NCBI RefSeq assembly: GCF_033439725.1
Contig: NW_026944391.1
Location: 1,178,001 to 1,242,000, forward strand
Length of the DNA stretch: 64,000 bases
Source of the DNA: Neurospora tetraspora
Taxonomy: Eukaryota > Ascomycota > Sordariomycetes > Sordariales > Sordariaceae
Direction: 5' to 3'
A program made the position numbers and the translations under genes. Positions 1 to 11,000 of this stretch are shown here, piece after piece. The notes below the pieces were generated by a model that was not told where the DNA came from, made no database searches, and was given only the letters and a program-made list of their open reading frames with translations. The stretch's first letter is position 1. The number at the start of each line of letters is the position of its first letter.

Positions 1-2780
1 ATACTAATAGAATTAATTAATATTCCTGCTATTTTTTAAGCGTATATCAATAATGCGTTGGTAGGTTTAATTAATACTATTTATATTATTTATTTCGACG
101 ATATTATAATTTATAATAAGAATGAAGAAGATTATTATAAATACGTTAAGGAAGTTTTTTAACGTCTACGCGAATATAAATTTTATATTAAGAGGGTATC
201 GTTTTTAGATTATATAGTTTTACCCAAAGGTATTTCGATAGATTCGGAAATGGTTATAGCAATTATAGATTAAGAAGCCCCAAAAAGCGTTTATAATATT
301 TAAATTTTCTTAGGGTTTATAGAGTTCTATCAATAGTTTGTAATATCCTATTCTAAAATTATAGTTTTACTAACAAATTTATTAAAGGGAAAGAAATAAA
401 AATTATTCGAATTATTGGAACCGGTTAAAGTAGCGTTCGAAGAATTAAAGCGGTTATTTTAGGAGGTATTAATATTATAGTACTTTAATCCTTCTTTATT
501 AATTTGAATAAAAGTAAATACGTTCGATTTTATAATTAGCGTAGTATTAATATAATTATATAAAATGCATTAATATTTTATTACGCTTTTTTATAAGAAG
601 TTTCCGGAAGAAACGCGCTATAGTATTGGCGACGGCGAATTATTAGCGATTATAAGCGCGTTAGAGGTATTGAAATAATATTTATTATATATTAATAAAC
701 TTTTTTTTATTATTATAAATTATTTAAACTTTTAGTACTTTAGAAATAAGGATAGGCTTAGTACGTAATAGTATTAGTAAATATTAGAATTAGTAGTATA
801 TAATTTTAATATTAAATATTAAATAGGAAAATTTAATTCGGCGGATAAGTTATTACGGAAATTATAATTGTACGAGGTTATTAAAGTAATTAGGGAAGAT
901 TATCCTTTAATATAGATTATTAAAGAAGGTGAGAAGAAGGGAAAAGCGATACGGAATAGGGTTATATTAAATAGTAGTATAAAGAGGGTATTATTAATTA
1001 ATTGGGAAATATAGAAAGTAGTAACGGAGAAGAGAAAGTAGTACGAGGATAGTAGAAAAGATAAATTAATTTAGGAATTAGATTAGGAAGACGATAATTA
1101 GGAAAGGGAGTGTAAAAAGCGTAGTGTTAGCGAAAATAAAGAATCGTCTAAGGAATATAAGGGTTAGAGTAAAGATAAAGGGGTATTAAGGAAGAGAGTA
1201 CGGTTTATGGATAAAGTTATTATAAATTGTGGAAGAGAGGTAAATAAAGTCGTTATTAAACGTATAGGAATATATATAGTAATTGTAAGGGTATAAACAA
1301 AAAATAGGTAATTTCCTCTATTAAATTAATAATTATTAGAAGCATAGAGATTAGATCCTTTTGTATTAGAAGAGGCGTAGAAGGAGTTAAGGAGAAGTTG
1401 GAGAATACAAAATTAGAGGATAGGAGAAGATAGAATATTATATTATTATTATTAAATTTCCGTATTAGAGAATATATAGTCAGAATTTTTTTTATATTTA
1501 TTATAATAGTATTATAACCGGATATTTAGAATAATAGAAAACGCTTAAAAAAATTAATTAATATTATTATTAGCCTATTATTACCGTTAATATAAAGGAT
1601 TACATTTATAAATATCCGATATATTAGAAAATAAAATTGCAGAATTATAAATTATACGGGCTCTTCGTATTATTGCTTATTTTAATAGTATTATAGTAAA
1701 ATATTTTTTGCGATTTTATTATAGGTTTATTTAAATTCTACAACCCTATATCTAATTAAATTTACAACGCCATCCTAATTATTATTAACCACTTTATTAA
1801 ATTCGTTTTCTATATTCCAATATACAAAATAATTATTATACAGTAATTCGTATATTTATTTTAATAAATTATATTCTAACCGTTCGGGTTCCTAAATTCT
1901 ATTATATTCGATAGAGGGAGCCTTTTTATAAATAATTTCTAGAAAATCTATTATAAATTATTAAATATTCGGCGTTACTTAAATACCGCTTAATACCCGT
2001 AGACGGACGGATAGATAGAATAATAAAATTAAAATTTGGAATTATATTTATAGATCTTTTATAATTTAGAGTAGGTAAATTAGGCCGAGAAATTAAAAAT
2101 AATAGAATAGATTTATAATAATTACTTTTATATTATTATTAATAAATCCCTATTTAAATTACTTTACAACTATTATTTATACGGTTTAACCAATTTAGAT
2201 TGGCGTTATAGAAATATATTTCCTACGGGAATTACTGAAAGGATTATAGAATTAATTAAAAGACGAATTATTATCGCCAAAGTTTTGGAGAAAATTAATG
2301 AAGGTTATACGAAATAGTATAATAAGTCGCATAAATTTAAAGAATTCGAAATCGGTAATTAGGTTTTCTTTAATACGAAGAATATTAAATAATAAAAGTT
2401 TAGTATTAAATTAGTAAATAAATTCTTGGGGCCTTTGTAAATTATTAAAATTATTAGCAATAAAAGGATAATTTACTATTTTATTTTCTTAGAATATTAT
2501 TATATTTATTTAGTATTTTCTATTATTTTATTAGAATTGTACTATAGCGACCTTAAAATAATAGCGCTACGAGGAGAAGTAGTAAACGTTAAGGACGATT
2601 TTATATAGTATAAAGTAGAGACGATTATAAAGTATTGAGGATTGGAAATGAATTGGTAATATTAGGTAAAGTAGAAGGGGTATTCGGATAATAATAACGA
2701 ATAAGTATTATAAAAGGATTTAAATTGCCTAGAGTTATTGAAGGAGTATACGGCGAGGGAGTTATAGAGAAGAAAGGCCG
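1..2780 (+). mobile_element. RIP-degraded Ty3/gypsy chromovirus pol (RT, RNase H, integrase, chromodomain)
   Basis: An ancient LTR-retrotransposon pol read 5'->3' with many TAG/TAA stops. In order: the reverse-transcriptase core YFDDIIIY near 90-115 followed by an FLGFIEFY-like stretch near 305-335; an RNase H-like stretch (about 500-860); an integrase with a recognisable PQTDGQ-type motif (RRRTDG-like after mutation) near 1990-2020; and a C-terminal chromodomain (about 2590-2770) with the VKxKGYSDNNNExV pattern expected of chromoviruses. Stops fall mostly where Gln or Trp codons are expected, as C-to-T mutation at CpA (RIP) would give. The 5' end lies outside the window. The family and domain order are seen in the sequence; inactivation by RIP is inferred. 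No functional product is possible. Confidence 0.85.
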
Positions 2781-2850
2781 AAGGAGGCTTAGTAATTAGG
2801 TTAATAAGAATAAATTAAATAAATTAATAAGAGGAAGTTAAAGTAATTAA

Positions 2851-2955
2851 CGATTATAATATATTAGTATTTATAGAATATTAATATTTATAATATATTT
2901 GGAATATTAGACGATTATAACGTATAGAATATTAGACGATTATAATATATAGAAT
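2851..2955. repeat. Short AT-rich tandem repeat, 25-bp unit
   Basis: Two adjacent near-identical 25-bp units (2906-2930 and 2931-2955) share ATTAGACGATTATAA and differ at two bases. A related partial unit begins near 2851. They follow the chromodomain directly, so they may lie in the 3' untranslated part or the LTR of the Ty3/gypsy relic. A TATAAATAG box near 3012 would fit an LTR promoter there, but I cannot fix the LTR ends. Confidence 0.6.
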
Positions 2956-4843
2956 ATTTAATATATTAAATTAGAATTAGGAGAATTATATTAAGAAGGC
3001 GGGTAACGGCGTATAAATAGAGAGGGGAAGAGTTGATTGAAGAATTACAGAAGATAATAAGCCGGGAGATATAGTAGCGCGTCGGTATTTAATTATTAAT
3101 TATTTATTAAATTAGTATTCCTTTCTTTCAACGACAATATTATTAATAACAGTAAAATTAGAAACTTATAGAAGTAGAAGGCTAAGTATTGTAATAACTG
3201 CCTAATTTAATCTTCGAATTCGAATTTAAATTGTACGTTAATATAGGAGTCGAACATATCTTCTTAAGAATTAGACTTTCGTACGCGACTATTACACCTA
3301 TTAATAAATAATTTAAATTTAAATTTTACCCTCGTTTATTATTATATTATTAGTTATTAATGTTAATACGCTCTTATTATAGGATTGAAGGGATACTTCA
3401 GCGGGTAATAAATAACGAATATTAATATATATTAAATATATAATTTAGAAGATATTAATTAAACCGATTATATTTACGGGGGTAGCGGGAATTATTAGGA
3501 GAGTAGGAATTACAACGTTAAATTATTAGCTATCGAAAATAAAAATAGTAGCGGGGGTAATTTAATTAGTAGGATAATTATTAAGAGGATAGCGAAAGTT
3601 ATAACGTTTTATTTATTTATTAAAGCAGTAGTTATAAAATTTAGAGGGTATTAGAAGAAAAATATAAAAGCGTTCATAAAGAATATAGATTTTAATTATT
3701 AGAGTATTAGCAGAATTATAGAAGGCGATAATAAGGGTAAGTATAATATTATTTATATTTTTTACGTAAACGGCGATTACGTTTTTTTAAAATGCGATTA
3801 CGCGATTATAGAGGATTGGAGGGAAATTATAAAAGCGCTAATTTAGAATTTTGAGATATATTAAATACGTATTATTATTTAAAAGAATAATTTTATTAAT
3901 ATTAATATTAATAAAAAAGGAATAGGAATTTAATAAACTTTATTAAGTATAGACGAAGTAATTTACGACTAGGATTATAATAGCATTAGTAGTATTAGGG
4001 GGTAAGTTTGTAACGGTATTTGTAATTTCCTAAGAAGAGATAGTATAAGGCGGATTGTAGACGGCGTTATTAAATAATTAGTATAGGAAATATAGGGCGG
4101 AAAGGAAAAATATTTATAAAAGTTAAAGGTAGTTGGGTTTGATAAAGAGGATTAAATTATAAAGGTCATATTGGTCGACGGGGTTTAAAAAGTTAATTAT
4201 AATTATAATATAAATAAATATATAAGTATGTATAAAGGAAGAAGGAAGAGGAGAAGGAGGAAAAGAGGGGAGGGAGGAAAGGTTTTTATGATGAGAATTA
4301 GGAATATAAAATAGGATGGAATCGGAGTAAATAATCGAAGTATAAGAATACGGGTAGTATTAAAATTTTTTTTAAATAAATTAGTTTTAGATAATAGAGG
4401 GTAAGAAAGGCGGTAGAAGAAGGCGGTGTAAGGAAATAAAGGAAAGGCGGGGAAAATAATTTAGGACGAAAGGATGGCCGATAAGCGTTAAATAGTAATA
4501 AGGGGGTAAAATATAATAAAGTAGAGGATAGTTAATTTAAGTTTAGAATAATAAAATATAATAAGACGAAGGGCGGTTAATTTAAGCTTAGAACGGCAGC
4601 TAGTAGAAAGTAGGGAAATAATAGATAATAGGTAGAAAGCGGTTAAAGCCGGCGGGGAAACGGGATTAATAGGTATTAAGTAGCAGGTTAATATTAGTAT
4701 AAAAGTAAGAAGAGCCGGAAAGAGCAGCGTTTCGGCGATAGTATATTCGGCTATAGAGGTAAACTACGGAGGAATAGTAACGGAGGAGCGCCGGTAGGGA
4801 AGCTACCAACGTAAGGTATTTATAAATTTCTAAGATAGAAATT
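2956..4843. other. AT-rich RIP-mutated repeat DNA, unclassified
   Basis: No intact gene. The + strand around 3640-3900 has a coding-like stretch interrupted by stops (for example GDNKGKYN, YVNGDYVFLKCDYA and DWREI), so a second degraded element is probably present, but I cannot name the protein. 4200-4800 is purine-rich on the + strand and full of stops. The block ends at the polypurine tract and LTR that start at 4844. Confidence 0.5.
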
Positions 4844-5149
4844 TAAAAGAGGGGGGGTTATATTAAATTATTATGGATTTATTAAGGGTTAGATTTATAT
4901 TAATATCAAAGAGTACTAATATCCGTATAATATAATACTATAGTATAGCGTCGGAACGGTTTAGAGCCGTCACGGATTTAGTTACTATAGGATAGAGTTT
5001 ATAACGATATAAATAGCCGGTCGAATTCGCTTTTAGAATTGTCAGGATTAATTATTAATATATTTTTAGTCCTCCTCCTACTTTAACGTCCCCTACGTAT
5101 TTGCGCTATCCGTAGGCACCTCAACTTACTTTCCTCTACAATCTTGACA
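4844..5149 (+). mobile_element. 3' polypurine tract and LTR of a second LTR retrotransposon
   Basis: A polypurine tract ending in seven G residues (4844-4858) is followed by a 289-bp LTR-like unit at 4861-5149. It begins TATTAA, which is what RIP would make of TGTCAA, and ends TTGACA, the inverted complement of that putative ancestral start. A TATAAATAG promoter element lies near 5010. Base composition changes from AT-rich to normal within the last 100 bp, so this is also the edge of the RIP-affected block. The partner 5' LTR was not found in the window. Confidence 0.6.
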
Positions 5150-5946
5150 CTAGGTTCCTTTTCTTTCCTTTATAGCCCGTCAGGTTCTTATTTTGCACCA
5201 TTGGTTCTGGTTTACTTTTTACAATCCTTCTTGATTCGAGACTACTACAGCGGGATTATGAGGAGAGCGTCAAGCCTTGAGTCCTCCCCTCAAGGCTAGT
5301 TCCAAATCTTAGAGCAGATAACTGGCCTAGCCTTGTTGTGGAATCTAGCACTGTTGGCTGAGGGAGGCCTCTAATTGGTCAGATTTGGGTGCAAAATAAC
5401 AAAAGCTAAAGACCCCTATAAGGGCCTTCTAAAGGTCATTATAGGGGTTATTGGTTAGTAGTCGTTATAATTATCTTTGTAGTAGTAGTCTTTGTGGTAG
5501 TCTAAGACGAGACTTTAGCTTTAAAGTCCGGATGAGGGCATTTACAACCGCGTGAAACTTTTCGCGCGAAAAAAAGCTGTCTCTAGCTGGAATCGAATTG
5601 GCAATCAAAAGAAAGAGAGCAACGGCGAGAACCATTGAGCCACTGGCCCAATTGATTGATAAGGAGGTCTGATCTTTCCCTTCATATATGGGGAGTGGAT
5701 TGGGAAAGAACAATGGTCATTTGGTTCACTTAGTCATTCCTTTTTGGCCTTGGAAAACTTGGGAAAGAACAACCTATCAACCTGACAATCTGGCACCCGA
5801 CCCCAACCAATCAAAGCCTCTCGTTGAGCAATAGCGCTGGGGATTCAACAGTGCTAGATCTGACAACAAGGCTTGTCAAAATTGCAAGCATTGAACCCCC
5901 CGACAAGGCTAGATGCCCTGGTGATTTTCCCGCTATGGTACCTAAC
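5150..5946. other. Intergenic, no convincing gene
   Basis: Normal base composition. The short open frame at 5471-5713 (-) has no recognisable features. A tRNA-like A-box/B-box fragment on the minus strand (about 5575-5660) does not fold as a tRNA and was rejected. Confidence 0.6.
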
Positions 5947-6351
5947 TTTGAGTAATCCTACCCGCACCCACCCCAAACGCTACACGCACCCTCTCTTTCC
6001 AAACATATACCAAAATCATTCCACGCATAGCCATCTCTACCCAAACGTCTATATGGCAATTATCTCTTATATCCTCTCAGAACCCTCTACCAAACTTTTG
6101 GCTTCCCTAGGGTTAACCTTTACAGTACAAAGTACGTTGCAGAAATCGGGCGCTGCGAATGCAAATGACCAGTCAAAGGTCCAAGGCCTTGTAACTAAAA
6201 GAAGAAGGTTAGCCACGAATTTAAAGGTTAATCTTTTACCCTGCTAACTTCCATGAAATATTTTGGCGTTGCTGAAAGATTATTGTCAAGTGTCTTAGAA
6301 AGGGGAGGGTGCGTGTAGGTTTCGGGTGGGTGCGGGTAGGTTTTACTCAAA
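5947..6351. mobile_element. 405-bp MITE-like element with about 54-bp terminal inverted repeats
   Basis: The left end (5947-6000) and the reverse complement of the right end (6298-6351) align over about 54 bp with few mismatches. Both begin TTTGAGTAA, and they share CCTACCCGCACCCACCC and TACACGCACCCTC. The interior (about 295 bp) encodes nothing recognisable, so this is a non-autonomous inverted-repeat element. No clear target-site duplication is visible. The ends resemble those of the 3.9 kb element at 52235-56153 (shared AAAACCTACCC, CGAAACCTA and ACGCAC), which suggests the same superfamily. Composition is not RIP-shifted, as expected for a repeat too short to be a good RIP target. Confidence 0.75.
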
Positions 6352-7000
6352 AAGAATTGCGGTTAAGTAGAAGAGAAACACGGCGAGGATAAAACAAGAG
6401 GGAGAAAGGGGTACAATAGAATAGGACATAATATTATTTGGAAAGCGATTAGCAAAACTCATGTGGCGAAGGAGGGAGGGAGGGCGTTAGCAAGAGCCAT
6501 GCGTAGAGGTAAACAAGCTTCCATCGATTGTAAAGTTGGTTTTAAGACCTCGGAAGACAGCGGCACATCACCAGGAACAACGCACGATAGCACCAAGCAG
6601 TTTTTATCACAACTCCCCTGCATTCGCATCTAACCATCTAAACCGACTGACTAGCCCCGATTTCTCGAAAACGATATGTACAATACAACAATTAATGTTA
6701 CAACGCGCAGCAGGGAAACCAGGACTCCTTCTCTATTTTCCATTGTTCATCGCTCCCAGCCCCCCTTCATCTCTCCATTCCACCGGCGCAGCTCATCTCT
6801 TCAAAGACCACCTCCAACTCCTCTTCAACTAACTTCCCCGTTGCCACCAAACTAAGCCCAATCCCATCACATGAGCCTGAGTCTAAGCTTATTGGTCTTT
6901 GTACTTCTCGCTGAGAGCCTCCTCTTCCAACCTTCCATCCATTCCCCTAAAGAAAGAAACCCGAAAGAGAACCGGAAGGCTGGATCACAAGTCAAAATTC
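6352..7000. other. Intergenic, downstream of the set-7-like gene
   Basis: No recognisable gene. It probably holds the 3' untranslated region of the convergent minus-strand methyltransferase gene. The open frame at 6536-6832 (+) has no recognisable domain. Confidence 0.5.
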
Positions 7001-8049
7001 CTACTCCTCCTCGTTCCGATATCTAAGCGGTCTCTGTCTCTTTCTGTGGCTTCCTTCCCCTTCTTGTGGTTGTGGCCCCCCTTCCTTCTTTTCTCCCTTC
7101 GAGGCTGCTGAGCGTTTAGTGCCCTTGGTAAGCTTGGTTCTCTTGGACGACGCATTTGATGCTGCTGCTGCGGTGGCGGCTGTTGGTCTTGTCTCCTTGG
7201 AGGCTTTGGGTTTGGGATTGGGATTGGGTGTTTTGCGGGTGCCGGCATTGCTGGTGCCAGTACTGGTGCTAGTGGCGGTGGTGGTACTCCGAGTGAGTTT
7301 CCGTTGTTCGGTCTTATCTTTACTACCACTGGCGGTAGTGGTGGCGATGCTGCTTTGTTGTCTTGTGATTTTGCCTTGTGACTGAGACTGGTTGGACCGC
7401 TGCCGCAAAACCTTCCCGCCGACAACTGCAGCTCCACTCGTCGTCGCGGACTTTGACTTTGCAAGCGACGATGCTTGTTGCTGCGGACGAGGCCTTAATC
7501 GCTTGACGGGGGACTGGTCTTCTTCACTGTCCTCGCGGTCACCGTTGTCATTTTCATCCTCATCAGCAGAGGCGGATTCAGAGACTTCAGATGCATTAGA
7601 AGCAGCGCCATCCTCGGAGTCGTAATCGCCAGAGACGTCTTCCTCACCCTCTTCATCGTCGACTTCGTTGTCAGCATCATCGCCGTTATCACCATCTTCA
7701 TCTCCACCCGTATCCGTATCCTCGTTTTCGACATCGACATCGCCATCATCACCATCACCATGACTTTCGTCGTCGTCGTCGTCGTCGTCCTCGTCCTCGT
7801 CCTCATCCTCGTTCTCATTTCCGTCCGGAGACTTTTCGACTTCCTCACCTTCCTCCTCCTCCTCCTCCTCCTCCTCCTCCTCCTCCTCCTCCTCCTCCTC
7901 CTCGCCAGAAGCAGCATCCTCCTCCCCATCATCCTCGTCGTTATCAGAAGTAAACGGCTGGAAGTTTGCCGCTGTATGGTAGAGATTACTACTACTCTGC
8001 GGCGGCTCTTGTAGTTGCGGATGTTGGGCTTGCTGAGCATTCGCTGTCA

Positions 8050-8080
<31 letters not shown>

Positions 8081-11000
8081 CCTCAACGATTGCTCAGCCC
8101 GAATCTGAGCCTGAGCGGCAGCATTATGGCCATGAGCGCGCAAAGCATGTGCCGCCGTGCCACCCGGTGATCTCGTGACGGTGACGCCCAGAGGCTTGAT
8201 TTTCATTGTTGCTGGGGATGCCATTGCTTTGGCTTTAACGGCGGCGGTAGCAGCGGCGGCGCGGGAGGAGCGGGTGAGGGTGGTTCTGTTTCTGTTTCTG
8301 CTTGATTTGGAAGGGGAGGCAACGGTGGTGGTGGTAGTTTTCTGCCTTTTCGGTAGTACTTGGTTTTGGGTAGACTCCGGCTCCGATCCAGCTTCGGACT
8401 CCTCCTCGTCCTCAGACCCAGAAGCAGAAGAGTTCTCATCCATGGAGTAAACATCCGCCGCCTCATCCGCTTTGCGCTTTTTGCCTCTGCCAGGAGAAGA
8501 GCCACTATGACCACTGGGGCCGGCGGGTGCTGAAGGGGAGATTGAAGGCGCAGAGACGGATGCGGAAGCGGAGGTGAAGGCAGACCCAGCACCAGACGCA
8601 GAACCAGAACCACCACCACCACCAATAGTAGACTTGAGCCTATCCCAATGGCTAGTACCAGCCGTGGTCGATTCCGAAGCAGAACCAGTCCCACTAGCCT
8701 GTCTCAGCGTCTTCCTCGGCTTCCTCCCAGCACCAGGACGGGCGCCGCCTCTATTAGAGCGTTTCTTTCCTTGCCCTTGGTTGGAATCCGGTGCTTCATC
8801 GTCACCGTCACCGTCACCGTCACCGTCACCTGGCTGTGAAGGAGCGGGAGTAGAGGTGGAGGTTGACGCTGCGGTTGTGTAAGCTGATGCTGAGGTGGAT
8901 GTGGCGCGGGAGGTGTTGTTTATTGCTGCGCCGGTGGTGGCTGTTGAGGTTGCGTTTTGGCCTGCTGTGGTTCTCAACTGTCGCCTACGACGAGCCGTAA
9001 CCCTCGAAGGCGAAAGTGGCGCGTCGCTGTCTTCCGACTCGTCCTCATCACGCTCGGCCTGGCTGTCACTTATCTCCGACACGGCTCTAGCGCGGCGACT
9101 ACGAGTCGGTTGACCAGAGGTGCCATCAGCATCAGCCATCGGGACATCACCATCTTCATCAGCCTTTGCCTCTTCATCTTCCTCTTCGTGTGCCTCCTCT
9201 CCCTCCCCCTCCTCCTCCTCAGGACTAGGAGTCTTCTTCTTCCTCCCAGCACCAGGCCTCTTCCCACCGCGCTTCCTTCTCTTCCTCCCGCCAGGAAAGT
9301 AAAAGTCCTCATCTTCATCATCATCCTCCTCCTCATACAAGGGAACGGGATCCTTAGTCCACGTTTCATCCTCGTCATCATCACTGGGAGGGATCTCCAT
9401 CACAGCAGTCTTGCGAGCGCCGCGAGCTCGGCCTTGGCTTTTAGCTTTGCTTTTAGCAGTGCTGCTAGCCTTGGTGGTCGCCTTGCGCGCTGTTCCTCTT
9501 TGAGCGAGACTACTACTGCCTCTCTTGCCCTTGGTCTTGCTAGTAGCGGCACCATTGTCCTCCCCATCTCCATCTTGATCTTGAAGCAGCTTCTTGGTGA
9601 GGTTCGGAAAGTTGTCGCCGTAGTTGAAGAAGAGCTCTTCGCCCGCCTTGATATCCCGAAGCGCGGTGAACTTGATGCGGTACTCATTGTTCACGTACAC
9701 GATTTTGGGTGTGATGTTGCACGCCTTCTTGTCGCTTTCCGAGGCATGGTTGATGTACCGTGATAGATTGCCGTACATGGCCGCGTCGACCCAGATGCCT
9801 TCGTGCTCCAGTAGCGTGAACAGATACGAACTAGTCCCCTGGGACCCAAACCCTTCTCCGCGACGAGCTTCCCGACGCACACCTTCGTCGTGCGTGATCA
9901 GCTCGCCGGTGTACTCGATCACGAACTCGTCTTGGGAAATGTCTTCGGCAGTGAAGAGGCCGTAGCCGCATCCTTCGAGCTGGGACTTGCCAAGCAGAAC
10001 GGTTTTCGAGGCGCCGCGCTGAAGACTAACATTCTGACACCCCGTCGAATGCAAAGCCTCATCATGAGCGTTGTCCGGATCTCCCCTTTCTTTCGCTCCA
10101 CACCCCTTGCACACGACGGGGTCGCATTCACGATTGAGCATGATGCAGATACATGGTTTTCCTTCCTTCTGCCTTTGAATACAAGTCTTGCCCGTCGAGT
10201 GACACGCGCAACCGGTAAACTTGAGGGCGCACTCGTCTACCGTGCACTGGCAGAACCGATCACAGAGTAAAGGACGGGGAGAGGCGTTGGCGCAAGGACA
10301 GGCCCGGTTGTCTTTGGTGCAGGGACCGTCGTGATGGCACGGTTCGGTGATCTCGCGGATGGAGTGCTCGTGCGTCGCGGTTTGGTCTTGCCAGTCACCG
10401 ATAAGACATTTCTTCCGGCGGTCGTACCATGAGAGGGATTTCACTTTGGCTGGGGGTCCGCCCTTGGGGTTGGTTTTGGGGCGAGGTGGTGAGACGTGGG
10501 GGAGTGAGAGGCCGAGTTCGTTGATCTTGCGGTAGACTTCCCAGCATTTGCGGCCTAGGACTGAAGCCACTACGCATTGAGCCTTGAGGGTCTGACTGTG
10601 TCCGACACTGAAAAACATATCCTCCAAGACAGAGACTTCGCTGTTAGCCCAGGGGGTGACGGGGGCGGCAGCAGGACCAACGTCGTAGTGCCGGTAGCAG
10701 GCGTTGTGACAAGGGAGGTGAAGAGCCTTTTTGGAGGCTGCTGCCACAGCTTCCTCGTCGCCGCCCATGGAGGCGACTTGGTCGGCCCACTTCCGCTTGA
10801 GAGCCCGGATGACACCGCCAACGCTATCAAGGGAAAATGTCCGGTGGTAGTTGTGGGCGTCGATGTCACCATGCTCGCAGTCGTGGCTGAAGCAGACGTT
10901 GCAGCCCAGAACCGCGTAACTTGAAAGCGAGGCCTCGACTTTTGGCAGCAGGCCGTTGCTGTCTGATTGGTCACGTTGAGGATTGGCTGGAGGGGGTGTC

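Noticed and set aside
5575-5660. tRNA-like sequence on the minus strand with A-box TGGCTCAATGG and a degenerate B-box
   Set aside because: Acceptor and T stems do not pair and no sensible anticodon arm forms. It may be a decayed tRNA or tRNA-derived repeat, but cannot be supported as a gene.
7119-9965. Many long + strand frames opposite set-7 (poly-Leu, poly-Val, poly-Ser)
   Set aside because: Shadows of the repetitive acidic coding strand; composition mirrors the minus-strand codons.
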